In this document: piece after piece, positions 1-10,045 of the stretch
How positions within the stretch are numbered: the stretch's first letter is position 1
Layout of the letters: each line of letters starts with the position of its first letter
Origin: Branchiostoma floridae
Taxonomy: Eukaryota; Chordata; Leptocardii; Amphioxiformes; Branchiostomatidae
Direction of reading: 5' to 3'
DNA: 28,302 nt
NCBI RefSeq assembly: GCF_000003815.2
Contig: NC_049990.1
Location: forward strand, 8,807,290 to 8,835,591
Position numbers and translations under genes: made by a program
Notes under the pieces: generated by a model
Seen by the model: the letters and a program-made list of their open reading frames with translations, nothing else
The model's database searches: none
Told to the model about the DNA's origin: nothing

Positions 1-87
1 TTGCTTGTACTGATCGTCCTTTCTCCTTTTGTAGGGTATGGCATCTATTGCACATAAGGCAGTCTCGATGTTGCCATCTGCCTTTAC
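1..87 (-). CDS. PARG: PARG exon 7, partial (AIDAIPY segment; runs off window)
   Basis: Encodes residues 332-360 (DGNIETALCAIDAIPYKRR...) in phase 0 after acceptor GTGTAG|GTA. This matches the family's RRCTEIVAIDALHF strand and the basic segment after it. The frame is open to base 1, so the exon is cut by the window edge; a weak internal donor (AG|TACAAG-like) is unlikely because the family continues here. Still to come outside the window are the ELNKAY helix, the GNWGCGAFGGD phosphate loop and the FTFGD segment. The overlapping plus-strand ORF at 38-241 is a shadow. Confidence 0.9.
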
Positions 88-189
88 CTACACGAAGATA
101 CACAATGTAGATTGTTATTGTCATCAAGAAAATGCCAAATTGATGTTTTCCAACTATATCTCTTTTGCACATAGATTCTTGGTTAGGAT

Positions 190-320
190 ATACAAACCTG
201 CTTTCAAACGACATCTCTTTAGTGTCACTGATGAAAGGTAGTGGATTCTAATTGAAATACCTGACCATTTCCAAAATCATATCCAGTTGCTTGAGTAACT
301 GCTATTTGGCAATTACAATA
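190..320 (+). repeat. Hammerhead-bearing dispersed repeat, copy 1 (degenerate)
   Basis: Aligns by eye to the copies at 10282-10436 and 17107-17251. Core box CTGATGA at 228-234 is intact and stem II starts GGTAG at 237, but the second box reads GAAATACC (254-261) instead of GAAACGTC. The cleavage triplet is therefore lost. Helix I strands TGTCA (223-227) and TGAC (262-265) still pair over 4 bp. The 3' part of the unit is diverged or truncated. Confidence 0.65.
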
Positions 321-800
321 TGTGCTTGAAAATCTCCTATGAAGTAGATTGTGAAATTTTATGTGTAAATGTAAAATTATTTTTTTCCCTCCACAGACAA
401 AATGTTTACTACAAGAAACACCTAGCCTGTTATCCAACCCTATACTCTACCAGGTCTCTCTGTCCATTCACAAACAGAAGTGAAAGAAAAGATTCAGAGG
501 CTGCAACAGGGATACATACAGGCAATGTGTTTAACTGCAGTCATGCCTTCAGCTGCTAGGGGGAGCTCGTACACTGATCAACCTCTTCTTCAGTGTTACC
601 AAACCAACGGATTTATCAATGGTCAAAACAGCTTCTAATACTTAAAATGAGGTGGGATAAATGATTATCTATGGACTTATCTACATGTGTATGAATTCAA
701 ACATCTATCCGGTATGTACAATGTAAGCTGGTCCTCTCATCTTAAAACATAGTACGTGACTGTACCATTTGACTAAGTGCTTAGCCCACTAACTGATAAA

Positions 801-869
801 TACAGTAGAAGCCAGTTAATTGCACAATGGATTAATTATGGGTGTGCAATTAAGCGACTTCTAACTGTA
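801..869. repeat. Palindromic MITE with TA target duplication
   Basis: A near-perfect inverted repeat: TACAGTAGAAG...TTAATTGCAC on the left and GTGTGCAATTAA...CTTCTAACTGTA on the right. The ends read CAGT...ACTG flanked by TA, as in Tc1/mariner-superfamily (pogo/Tigger-like) non-autonomous elements. It is only 69 bp and folds almost end to end. It sits 14 bp inside intron 6 from the exon 6 donor on the transcribed strand. Confidence 0.7.
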
Positions 870-883
870 CTCCAACAACAAAC

Positions 884-1051
884 CTTTGAATGATCTCTGC
901 AGTCTCCTGCATACTCCAGGGTGCGTCCATACCCAGTGTAGTGGGAAAACTGCTCGAATCCTTCTATCTGGATGGCTTCGTTTGGATCCATCTTTTCCAT
1001 GAACAGCATTGAAGCAATCAACTCTGGACAGATACAGAACCTGATCTCCTC
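884..1051 (-). CDS. PARG: PARG exon 6 (catalytic Glu pair, YTGY motif)
   Basis: A 168-bp exon, phase 0 at both ends, encoding residues 276-331. The acceptor is TATATAG|GAG and the donor AAG|GTTTGT. Opening residues Glu276-Glu277 complete the QEE signature; in known PARGs the second Glu is the catalytic acid. It continues IRFCICPELIASMLF, then EAIQIEGFEQFSHYTGY, equivalent to human IRFLINPELIISRLF and ECLIITGTEQYSEYTGY. The active-site residues I can check are kept, so the gene looks functional. A 69-bp palindromic MITE begins 14 bp past the donor, inside intron 6. Confidence 0.96.
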
Positions 1052-2261
1052 CTATATACAACAGTCAAGACATAGGAGACAAGTTAGTTTTAAAAAATTT
1101 TGACTTGTGATAAGGCTTTTCTTGATTTTTGTAAGAAAAACATATTGCTGTACCCCTTGTAGTGTTAGCTACCCCTGTGGTGTCGTAAGTTAGTCTTTAG
1201 TACCAGTGACCCTGAAATATCTGTAGCATTTTGTAAAACTCTGTAGTGTTGATTCTCCGTATCGCATAGTTCAATGCCATAAAGTCACTTTCAAACTGAA
1301 ACATCCAGTTATATCACTGTTAACAGCCTAGTTTTCCCAAATCAGATGAAGACATCAATATGTTGTGCAGTGTATATAAGAATGCGTGACTGTCAATTTA
1401 CCAGTGCCATCTCCTTAAATCTACCACTTAGGGTTGACATCCCCACAAAATTTACAATTAAGCATTGCAAGGTCCCCCCCATGCAGACCCTCCACTATCG
1501 CCAGCAAGCAGGCAGAATCTGAAGCTGTCTGAAACTTGTACTTCTAGAATGAATGATTAATGTCAGGCTTGATGGCAAACCTGGCACGCTGACAGGGCCA
1601 CACAAATGAGATCTGTCATCTGGGCAGCCCGCCCGGGGGTAGGAATAACAGGTATGACGTAGTGTGTCGCAGGCTTGTTTTTCCTCGCTATGCCTAAAAG
1701 GTTTCAAATGATAACAAAGTACTGCCTGTTGCAAAATTGGCGTCTGATGTTGATTGAGGTTGATCTCATTCACTTCTGTATACCTGTCTACATCTGCAGC
1801 AAAACTTTCACAATTATGTGTCTGTTTTAAGAGAAGTTCAATATAAAGCTTAATAGCCTACTCCATTGTAACACTGCAGTTAAGAATTTGTCTTGTTCTT
1901 TGTCCATGACTAATGGAGCAAATTTGCAAAATTGGTCACTCTGTAGTCACAGCCTCTTCCTGGAAAGGGTATGCTGCTTTTCATTGCCTTCACTATTATA
2001 CGTTGTTCATAGTAATATGCATCAAAACTATAATCGTTATAAAACACCTGTATTGTCAGTTCTTTCAAAGAGGCATCAAAACATTCTGTCCTCTTATCAT
2101 GAGCATTTCACAAAGAGCGTCACACTCAAGTTTTCATTGTGCCTGGCACATCACTGATGTATAATGTTGACAGTTACATTACTTTACATAAAAAGCATGT
2201 AGCAACAGAGCATCAAGTAATTCTCTCTGTCATTTCTGTCACTTCTGTCAAATTTACCGAC
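1052..2261 (-). other. PARG intron 5 (1210 bp)
   Basis: Splits the catalytic signature between Gln275 and Glu276. It contains a CCCCCCATGCAGACCCTC-like segment near 1470, similar to one near 25455, which is probably a dispersed repeat. A 92-aa minus ORF at 1495-1773 has no recognisable features. No gene is seen. Confidence 0.85.
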
Positions 2262-2318
2262 CTGTACTCTGCCTTGATGTAGCACTCCACCACCGATGCA
2301 CTTGTTGGCAAAGTCTAT
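2262..2318 (-). CDS. PARG: PARG exon 5 (57-bp micro-exon, IDFAN and GGG loop)
   Basis: A 19-codon, phase-0 exon missed by ordinary ORF calling. The acceptor is CTCTGCAG|ATA and the donor CAG|GTCGGT. It encodes residues 257-275: IDFANKCIGGGVLHQGRVQ. This is the first half of the PARG catalytic signature GGG-x(6-8)-QEE. Asp258 and Asn261 correspond to the conserved ligand-contacting residues of the DFAN strand. Residue 263 is Cys where I expect Tyr or Phe. The signature is split exactly between Gln275 and the two catalytic glutamates, which open exon 6. Confidence 0.95.
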
Positions 2319-3744
2319 CTGCAGAGGGCAAAAATATCAGCATTAAACAGGCAAGAACAATGTGCATGCATAGTGTGATTAGGGTCTGGACCCAGGAGGA
2401 ATCGTAAAAACATGTAAAGGATATTCTAATAGAATGTAAAGTTGATATGCGCATACCTATTTTTTTGGCCAACTACATGTATCTTTGAAATTTACAATTT
2501 TCTACAATTCTATACTTTCAATGCAATATGTGTTATAATTATATTTTGTATTATTTCAGCCCACAGACATTTCAGGACATTTCCAATGTTCAAGGTCCCC
2601 CTTTTATGACATAGCTGGTACCCGTATCCCACTATTGTAATGCCTCCTTGCAATTTCTCTCTTTGTAGTTTATTATTAAGCCAATAAGCTAGATACAAAA
2701 TTGGATTGCCAAAAATGGCTAAACATATATCTCGCTCCAGGCAAAACCTGTATCTACCCATGCATACTTATGTCCATATATTGGAGCTTCCATAACTTTC
2801 ACTTACAGACAGGGAATTACTGATGCTAAAACGGATATTGAGGGAGTAGGTGACAGTGTGGCTTCTGGGTAATATGTCTGGCATTAAAAAAAACCTGATC
2901 TTTATGACATAAAAACATATTTCCATATTGAGCTTAGTTAGAGTGACAGAGTTAACAACAAAATTAACAACATCAGCTTGCAAGTTCCAATTCAATCAAA
3001 TTTAGCCTATCCCAACATAATGGCTTCCAAGGCCAGCAATACACTTACAGTACATAACCCCCTCCCATAGAGGGAAAGGACAAAATTTGAAATGCTCAAA
3101 GCAGCCCTGATGTAAACCCTTTGCATCAGCAGTAAATCAGACTTTTATAAAAAGAACAAGTTAGGGTACAGGTATAAAATAACTGTAACAGTTGCATGTA
3201 CAAGGCTACAGTTTTGATTATTCATAAAACAAGGCAAATTACCAATCCAATTGTCAAAACATTTGCAGTCTAACAGGATTGCCACCATGCATAAGTGTAA
3301 AGTGTTCCTGGGTTACTACCCAACCTGGCCCCTACTTACTGTTACCTGTCATGTGTGCATGTATGTATGTATAATAATGTCGTTTGTTACCTCTGAGGAG
3401 GAGGTTCAACTCTGACGGAGTTTTGTTTATTGTTTGTGTATGTCTGTTCACACCAGTATAAATCCAGATCCAATGAACTTGGTATGTGGGTAGTTAATAA
3501 GGTCCAGAGGAAATATGGTGATGTTGTATTTTCAGGTAATTCAGCATTATTTCAAGATTTGCAATAGAAAGAATACTGAAAACCCTTTCTTGATAGTATA
3601 CGGTAGATGGAAAGCCGAATTTTCTTGTAATGAATAATTAATCTGAAAATGATCTTTGTGGCCTACAACATACAGTTTGTTATATTAGACATGCAAAGGG
3701 AAAACAGTCCCTCTTTTTGCATTAAAACTTAGGCTGTGACATAC
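2319..3744 (-). other. PARG intron 4 (1426 bp)
   Basis: Between the 57-bp exon 5 and exon 4. The only repeat recognised is a GTTACCTC-family copy at 3382-3520. Open frames at 2510-2995 are short and AT-rich and look like chance. Confidence 0.85.
3382..3520 (+). repeat. Dispersed repeat, GTTACCTC...GAGGTTC family
   Basis: Begins GTTACCTCTGAGGAGGAGG and continues TTCAACTC...TGTTTGTG...TTCACACC...GGTATGTGGGTAG. A second copy at 11382-11555 shares the same blocks in order. Related pieces on either strand occur at 4960-5115 and 20370-20830. No coding potential; type of element unknown. Confidence 0.5.
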
Positions 3745-3864
3745 TTGAAGAGTGTGACTCCCAGAATCCTCTATTCCTCCCTGGCGGACGACTGTGATTG
3801 GACACAGCTGTTTGTCACATGACAGCCAAGTGCCCCAGCTGGGCAGGTGGTCATCACTCACCAC
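3745..3864 (-). CDS. PARG: PARG exon 4 (LPSW to HTLQ segment)
   Basis: A 120-bp exon, phase 0 at both ends, encoding residues 217-256. The acceptor is GTCCCAG|GTG and the donor CAA|GTATGT. The translation DDHLPSWGTW...LCPITV...GGIEDSGSHTLQ follows the family pattern DFPEWE...LxxLxV...GTIEENGxGMLQV immediately before the substrate-binding DFAN strand. The usual GMLQ reads HTLQ here, a mild departure. Part of the intron just upstream (3882-3960) is duplicated at 4157-4221. Confidence 0.94.
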
Positions 3865-3881
3865 CTGGGACAACAACAGGG

Positions 3882-4221
3882 AACAAAGAGATACAAGATT
3901 ATCATAAGTTACTAGTATACGTATTGATAACAGGTGGTGATAACTGCATGTTGCTAACAGGGGACAAAGGGTAATCTCCAAGCAGATCCTACAGTTGCAT
4001 ATCAAGATAGTATCAAAAGCTGTCAGAGAAGTGAAGCCGGCTTAGGAGTGTGTTTCACTACATGGTAAAAAGACACCACTTGGCTGACTACACCCCTTGG
4101 CCAGTTTGGTACTATCTTATGCCATCGTAGGATCTGCTTGGAGATAAGATAAAGGGTACAAAGAAATATCATAAGTTATACGTATTGATAACAGGTGGTG
4201 ATAACTGCATGTTGCTAACAG
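3882..4221. repeat. Direct duplication flanking a ~42-bp inverted repeat
   Basis: Copy 1 (3882-3960) and copy 2 (4157-4221) share ATCATAAGTT...TACGTATTGATAACAGG and GATAACTGCATGTTGCTAAC. Between them lie inverted arms 3973-4015 and 4105-4146 (TCTCCAAGCAGATCCTAC against GTAGGATCTGCTTGGAGA). Copy 1 covers intron 3 positions about -18 to -96 from the exon 4 acceptor. An inverted-repeat insertion accompanied by a local duplication is the likely history. Confidence 0.7.
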
Positions 4222-4959
4222 TCAGTTTGAAAAAGGCAAAAATGCTTAACAATAACAACCACTATGCATAAATTATGTAAATATGTACAAAAGTATGGCA
4301 TTTGCATCACATCTCTAAATATTCCATCGAAGTATGAGGTCGCCGAACTCACTCAAAATTACTATGTACAAATCATGTACATGCCAACATGGAGGGTTGG
4401 GGAAAAGATCGGTTTATAGTCAAGATGTTAACCTGTCATCACAATTTTTTACATTTGATTCGACTGGCATGAAAAATGGCCGGCTGTACTTAGTACTCCT
4501 CTTTCCAAGCCTGTACAGTGCATACAGATGACAGTTCTTTAAAAGAAATACAGGCATGCGAAGTAAAGTATAACAGACAGCCTAAATATTTGATTCACAT
4601 CTGAAATTCACAGGAACTGTCAGAGAGGAAGATTACATTGTCACCAATAATTGAAACTTTCAACACTTCAGCAATCTCGAGCCAGTAGCACTTAAATATG
4701 TAGGCCTGGGAAAATCAATGAACAGTTACTGCTGCAGCAGCTGTGTTTACGATAACAGTTCTGAAAATTTAGGGTACTCAGTGAATAGGGATTTTCTTTT
4801 TCTTTAATAGCTCAAGTGATCTAACAAATGGTGTTACACAATTATGTAAAACTTAAATGAATCAAGACACTGGTATTTTCAACATCATATTCTTATTAAT
4901 ATGGAGAATAGCATACATTGTACATTCAAGCAATTTCCTATTGCAACAGAAATGCGAAA

Positions 4960-5115
4960 AATACATTGAACAAGGTCTCATCAAAACTTACCCACGTACC
5001 AAATAACAAATTCAATTCATCCAGGCATTCTCAAGACAAGATATGCTGGTCATCTCGACATTATAGACAAACATATGCAAATGAAACTAATGACAAAACC
5101 TTCTAGCAAAGGAAA
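4960..5115 (-). repeat. Relic of GTTACCTC-family repeat, opposite orientation
   Basis: Contains AAGGTCTCATCAAAAC, ACGTACCAAATAACAAATTC and CATCCAGGCATTCTCAAG, the reverse complement of the internal part of the family. It also explains the 62-aa plus ORF here. Confidence 0.4.
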
Positions 5116-5764
5116 AGTGATTTACATTATAGTTATAACAATGTTTTCATTACTCATGATCAGGTGTCGGTAGAACATTTTACGTCTCTAGCCAACAGTG
5201 TACCCTAAAAAAGGCTAGGGTCGTCAGGTTTTTGTAAGAGAAGGTTGGAAACAGAAAACACAACATTTTTTGTCCAGGCCTTCCATTTGCAGCTATAGGA
5301 TATGTAGAGGATGACAGGATAACATCTATTAATAGCCCAGGAAAGTAAGCTCTGCACTGAGGGATTTAAAAGCTGTAAGCATGTCAGCATACAGGTTCAA
5401 AAGCCCGTCAGCACACGTTCAGTAAGTGCATAATGTAACTTTGACGAAGTATGACTCCTAGCTCTCTCAAGTCACAAGCTTTCAGAATCTCTTTTTCCTT
5501 AGAAAATCATGTTATCTGTGTGGCTGTGAGGGAATTCCAGTATTGCATGCAGTAAGTAACAGTCAAATTTCTTCACAGGGACTTAATTTCCTGGCAGAAT
5601 TGAAAGAAGGTTTTTATGGTGTTTTTAGTTGGCGACTAAAACAATTCTGTCGTACAGTCAAGTAATAAATTGGATATACATACGGTGTCATGAACTTTCA
5701 GTGGTCACCAGGAATACGCTTCAATATGTGACAATAGTTCACCTTAAAGTTTATGTTATCCAAG

Positions 5765-5915
5765 TAGTATCCTATATCCGTTGTTTCTAAAAATAGGGTA
5801 TTTAGGCATATCAAAAGTTTTCAAAATGTTGTGGGTTGAAACCACCATCTTTTGACCTAATATCCCCTAATACCATGTTTTTATTTTTTTAAACAAAGGG
5901 TACAGGTCACCCCAT
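5765..5915. repeat. Foldback element, CCGTTGTTTCTAAA family, diverged copy
   Basis: The left half TATCCGTTGTTTCTAAA...GGTATTTAGGCATATC is mirrored by TTGAAACCACCATC...TGACCTAATATCCCC on the right. Same family as 12872-13048. Confidence 0.55.
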
Positions 5916-6500
5916 GGATAAAGGCGAGTCGAGTTATTTGTCAATAATGTCATCATACTTTAAAAAGGATAACTGCAGCCATTGTCTTTTTCATAACAGG
6001 ACGATGATTTTGTAAAAATGGGCTAAGGATTAGGACACATAAAATACAGTAAATCAGTTGATGGCTAATCATATAAAGCCGTATTTGACTAAGCCAACAA
6101 AAAAAGCTTCATGCTCAGTTTGAGTTGACTTCACCCTCTTTTAATATGTATGGTTGAAGGACAACATTACCTTCAAGCCTTCAAGTTCCCTCCTAATGCA
6201 TTTTTCATACACAAAGGTTTTGCTCAGTGGGATTCTTTGACTGAGAATCACTCTTGGCCGAGGTCTGCCTTTGAATTGATTTTCTCATAATCTGAATGCC
6301 AAATGCTGTCCATAGAGATTACCACTCTCTGGCCTTAGTTAGATTTCCTTTCTAATTCAGCCTTACTCAGATGACCTTGTGCACAGATAATGAGTTCAGG
6401 GCACACTGCTATGTGTTAAAAAGGATTCCTGGGGCAAAGCAGCAATGAATGTTACATGCTATAACCCTTGTGGTGCATAGCGGCACATAGGTCAGAAACA

Positions 6501-6722
6501 GGGCTATCTCCATGTCTCATCCAAACTTCCTGCGATGGAAAACTGTTTGTTAGGACGGACAACAATTTCACCCCATCTGTCCCCAAAATCTGAACTTCAG
6601 TACATATAATTAATGAAAATGTGTTTTTGTAAGCTTAGAATGACAGATTTTACAAGGAAAATCAGCAACATTGGCTCCCAAACAATGAGAGGGATGGAAA
6701 AAAAATTAAAGCTCGAGACAGC
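6501..6722. repeat. MITE, GGGCTGTCTCC family, copy A
   Basis: The left end GGGCTATCTCC is complementary to the right end CTCGAGACAGC. The interior (ATGAAAATGTGTTTTTGTAAGC...GGATGG) aligns with copies B and C. No ORF. Length is 222 bp. Confidence 0.65.
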
Positions 6723-8426
6723 AAGTCAGCAAGTTTCCTTGCTGTTTAAGTAACAGGGTATATTTTAACAGGGAGGGGTTGCTATAGCCTTTCCCCTTTT
6801 AATGTGCTTGAAGCACCTCTCGGACACGGGATCCCCATCATATGTATCAAATGATGGGTGCAACACTTCCGAAACGAGGTCTCCCAGTCACCAACTGGGA
6901 CTGGTCAGGATTTCAACAGTGAGAGCTGCAGGTATCAGTTGAGCTTTGGGGACACCCCAATAAATTTCATATAAAACAAGAAATCTTTTTTAAAAAGTTG
7001 TGCCTTGCCGCGTGTTAGGGATATCGTCAGGAAAAAGTAGGTCAGCACTTCAAGCCCGGCAAGGCAAAATGCTGTGCCTTGGCAAAAACACAATACAATG
7101 ACTGTTTTTACTGTTTCTGAAAGAGCTAACCAAGAGGAGTAAAATTCTTTTTAGATGAAGCAAATGGCTTGAACGGTTGCTGAGATATGGCTCCACAAAG
7201 TTGCCAAAACCTACCCTCAGATATGGCCGGCTGCGCGATAAACGATGAAAATCAAAAAAATACCTTTTTTGAGGGGTGATGAAAAGGTAAGTAAAGGCTG
7301 CAAAGCTTGTTTTATCTTATTTCCCCGTAATATGTACTACATAGAATCACTCCACAGAGTTCTGAACATTCATGGCATTTTATTATGCTTTTACACTTGG
7401 TCGATGTATGCAGCACCCACTGGTGTCCTTTCACACAATAATTGTCATCTTACCTTATTCTTTAAGAAATAAGTAAATTTGGGTTTAAAAGTTCACATTT
7501 TGGGTTACAGTCAATGGTGTTTTTTGCACCAGTTGAGTCGCATTGTAGAAGATTAAATATCATACTTCATATACTTTTGCAATGTACACAACATTATGGT
7601 ATCTTATATTACCAACAATGTCACATCTATAGAATATCAGCAATATTAATTGCCTTATAACAAGGTCAACTTGGTCAAGGTGAAAGGTAAGTGTGTGAAT
7701 ATGTCGCATTAGTACAACTTTACACTTAGATACATTTGTAATAAAATATAGAAGACAGATGTTTGTACTAATAAGAGATAAAATATCAATAGGTAGACAT
7801 TGTGTAAACACTAAATTTATTAGGACAAGTTCAACATTTTTCAAGGTCAAAGGCTCAGTCTTCAGGATACATACAATCGACACATATTTCTTTGATGTAC
7901 TTGCAGGTACATGAACTTCTCCTTATTTAATCAATACTATAAATAGTATAATGCAATGTAAACTACTTTTTACAAAAACAACAGGCTTACTCATCATTTT
8001 CTGTGGTTACTGGTAGCAACAGTATTCTTTAACAAACTTAATGCTAATAGCACTGGCTGCACAACTTGTCAACATTATGTTTGACCTCTACCATTCAATA
8101 TCTCCGCTCCGCTCTCCAGTCTTATATCAGCTACATCTGGTACTTGGTGCAATCTACACTCCACCTGAAAAACAAAATTATTTGAGTTTCATGATTAACA
8201 TGTCTACCATCATGGTGATAATGTTCTTCCATCTGAGGGGATGACGACCTACTCCAGTACCACGTCTGATGTTCATCTACATCATCATCTTTCTTATGAC
8301 TTCTTTCTTTCTTGTGACGAAAGATTCAGAATGATCCAATAATGAAATGAAGAATTCAATAAAGAAAGAAAGGCAAGTTGGGGCAAGGAATAGATTAACT
8401 TATTATCATTGATTAAGTAGATAAAT

Positions 8427-8678
8427 ACCTGCAACAAGATGGAAGGAGGTAAGTGTCACTGTTTCTGAGCCATCTTCTGCGACTGAATCTCAGTACCAAC
8501 TGCGACAACCTCGCCCGGTCGGTAGGAACCTGGCTGATAGTAGAGACGAGTATAATATTGCAGGTAAGTACATATTTATGATTTCTGCTACACCAGAAAA
8601 ACCCTTGGCACAATCTGACAAAGAATACACATTCTGGTTGCACAAATTTTTCACGTTAACAAAAATGCCATTAGTGTT
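8427..8678 (+). other. Open region with two strong donor sites
   Basis: A plus-strand frame is open for about 84 codons without an early ATG. Two consensus donors lie in it: GGAG|GTAAGT near 8451 and a perfect CAG|GTAAGTA near 8564. The GC-richer middle (8460-8564) translates to a polar peptide (...PSSATESQYQLRQ...). Minus-strand frames are also open here, so strand and status are uncertain. Confidence 0.2.
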
Positions 8679-9008
8679 TTGAAAAATTTGGGCATAGGTT
8701 ACCCGGCTGACCCATATCAGGGGGCACGGTGCCTCAAGTTCAACAAGTGAAAAGAAATACTAGTAGTACACAACAGGCCAATCAATGATCCATATGTAAA
8801 ATATGCTAAAGAAAGCAATAAACTAATAAGAAAAAATTACTAAGAAACATTTTACATACATGTAAGTTTCATGACTAAAACATGGATAAAGAAACACTGC
8901 ATAGAAATTATATTGCTGGGATTGACTTGAGAAAAAATTGTTCAAAAGCACATTTTCTTCAACATGCCCCCCTCCCCCAAACACTACAAATTGTATCAAG
9001 TATTTTAC

Positions 9009-9111
9009 CTTGAAATTCTTCATCCATAGCGTCAAAAAAAGGTTCTATTTGTGCCGCTTCAGTCACATATCCTCCGTTTCTGAGGGGCACGCGGCCCAAA
9101 ATTTGGCGCAT
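9009..9111 (-). CDS. Possible first exon of an unknown transcript inside PARG intron 3
   Basis: A CpG-rich island (about 9060-9240) in AT-rich surroundings. On the minus strand a TATA-like AATATATAA (9257-9249), a perfect CRE TGACGTCA (9240-9233), then an ATG at 9111 opening MRQILGRVPLRNGGYVTE...FDAMDEEFQ, with donor AAG|GTAAAA after 9009 (phase 1). The protein is unknown to me. Phase 1 does not join to PARG exon 4 (phase 0), so it is not a simple alternative PARG start. No second exon was found. It may belong to a transposon. Confidence 0.25.
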
Positions 9112-9534
9112 TTGGATCGCGCGGCGCCGCCGCCCGGCCAAATCGGGGCGATCGTCGGGGAAAACAGCGTACGGCAGAGGGTTTTCGTGGTAGCGTTGAA
9201 ATACCTAGTCAAACGTTCTTGAGACGTTTCGATGACGTCATTGCCTACTTATATATTCACATGCAATGCATTGGTCTAATTAGGCATTTATTTCATCTTT
9301 ATGAATAGGTAATGCAAATTATTATGCGAGATAATTCACTTGATTATATATTTACTTCAATGGATTTGAAATATTACCATACGAACGCTTCATTCATTCG
9401 ATGTAACCAGATGTTAAGAGGCTTTCAGTACCGACCACAACTGTTATCAAATGCGTAAAAGGGAGGTATAAAGATTGACGGGTATGTACTGTTAGTCGCC
9501 TAAGCCGTAAGTTTGTCCTCGAGAAAGAGAACTG

Positions 9535-9567
9535 GGAAGGGCCTTTGGAAGGGCCTTTGGAAGGGCT
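9535..9567 (+). repeat. 12-bp tandem repeat (GGAAGGGCCTTT)
   Basis: Nearly three consecutive copies, directly followed by a second, unrelated microsatellite. Confidence 0.85.
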
Positions 9568-9581
9568 GGGTTAACATTGCT

Positions 9582-9636
9582 TGAACCATTGAACCATTGA
9601 ACCATGGAACCATTGAACCATGGAACCATTGAACCA
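9582..9636 (+). repeat. 8-bp tandem repeat (TGAACCAT/GGAACCAT)
   Basis: Seven consecutive 8-bp units alternating between TGAACCAT and GGAACCAT. In two minus-strand frames they give WFNGSMVQ-like repeats, which are not genes. Confidence 0.85.
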
Positions 9637-10045
9637 ACCAAGAAAATAGTGGCCACAAGGCCATGCCGCCTGCGGCGGCAAGGCAAAAATTATTAAGCAA
9701 ACTGTTCAGCAGTTGAGAGAGGCTGCATATTCTTGATAGTATCTATTCATTGCCAAGATATGTCATAAATTCCATGATGTGGTTTAAGTATGAATTGGCT
9801 TTGTAATAGGCTTATTGGTATTCCGACAAAAGCCTCTTTCCAAAAATCTACTTAATATCTCATGCACATGAAAAGCTTATTACATAGAAGGATGGGCAAA
9901 TCAACATACTAATAGTGCCATGACTATGATATGAACTTGAGAAGAAACCAAGTTTATTCGGGTCTAAAATGGCATTGTGATAAATTTGTGACAAACTTGG
10001 ATTCAGGTCTGTAATCAGGAATTTCTTCCTCAAACCTTTACATGA

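Larger units (their letters stand above)
88..883 (-). other. PARG intron 6 (796 bp)
   Basis: Contains a degenerate hammerhead repeat copy (about 190-320) and the 69-bp palindromic MITE (801-869) near the donor. A plus-strand frame at about 450-636 is open for about 60 codons, but exon status is unsupported. Confidence 0.85.

Noticed and set aside
38-241. Plus-strand 67-aa ORF
   Set aside because: Antisense shadow of PARG exon 7 plus adjoining hammerhead-repeat sequence; the minus-strand reading matches PARG with a proper acceptor.
450-636. Possible plus-strand terminal exon (about 60 open codons before TAA)
   Set aside because: Plausible peptide but no recognised family, a weak acceptor, and no other plus-strand exon nearby.
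6860-6895. GAAACGAGGTC near TGATGGG as a hammerhead
   Set aside because: The first box lacks the C and final A of CTGANGA and no convincing helix I or stem II forms.
9218-9240. Minus-strand GAAACGTC near the CRE as a hammerhead
   Set aside because: No CTGANGA box at the right distance; the match is only the 8-mer.
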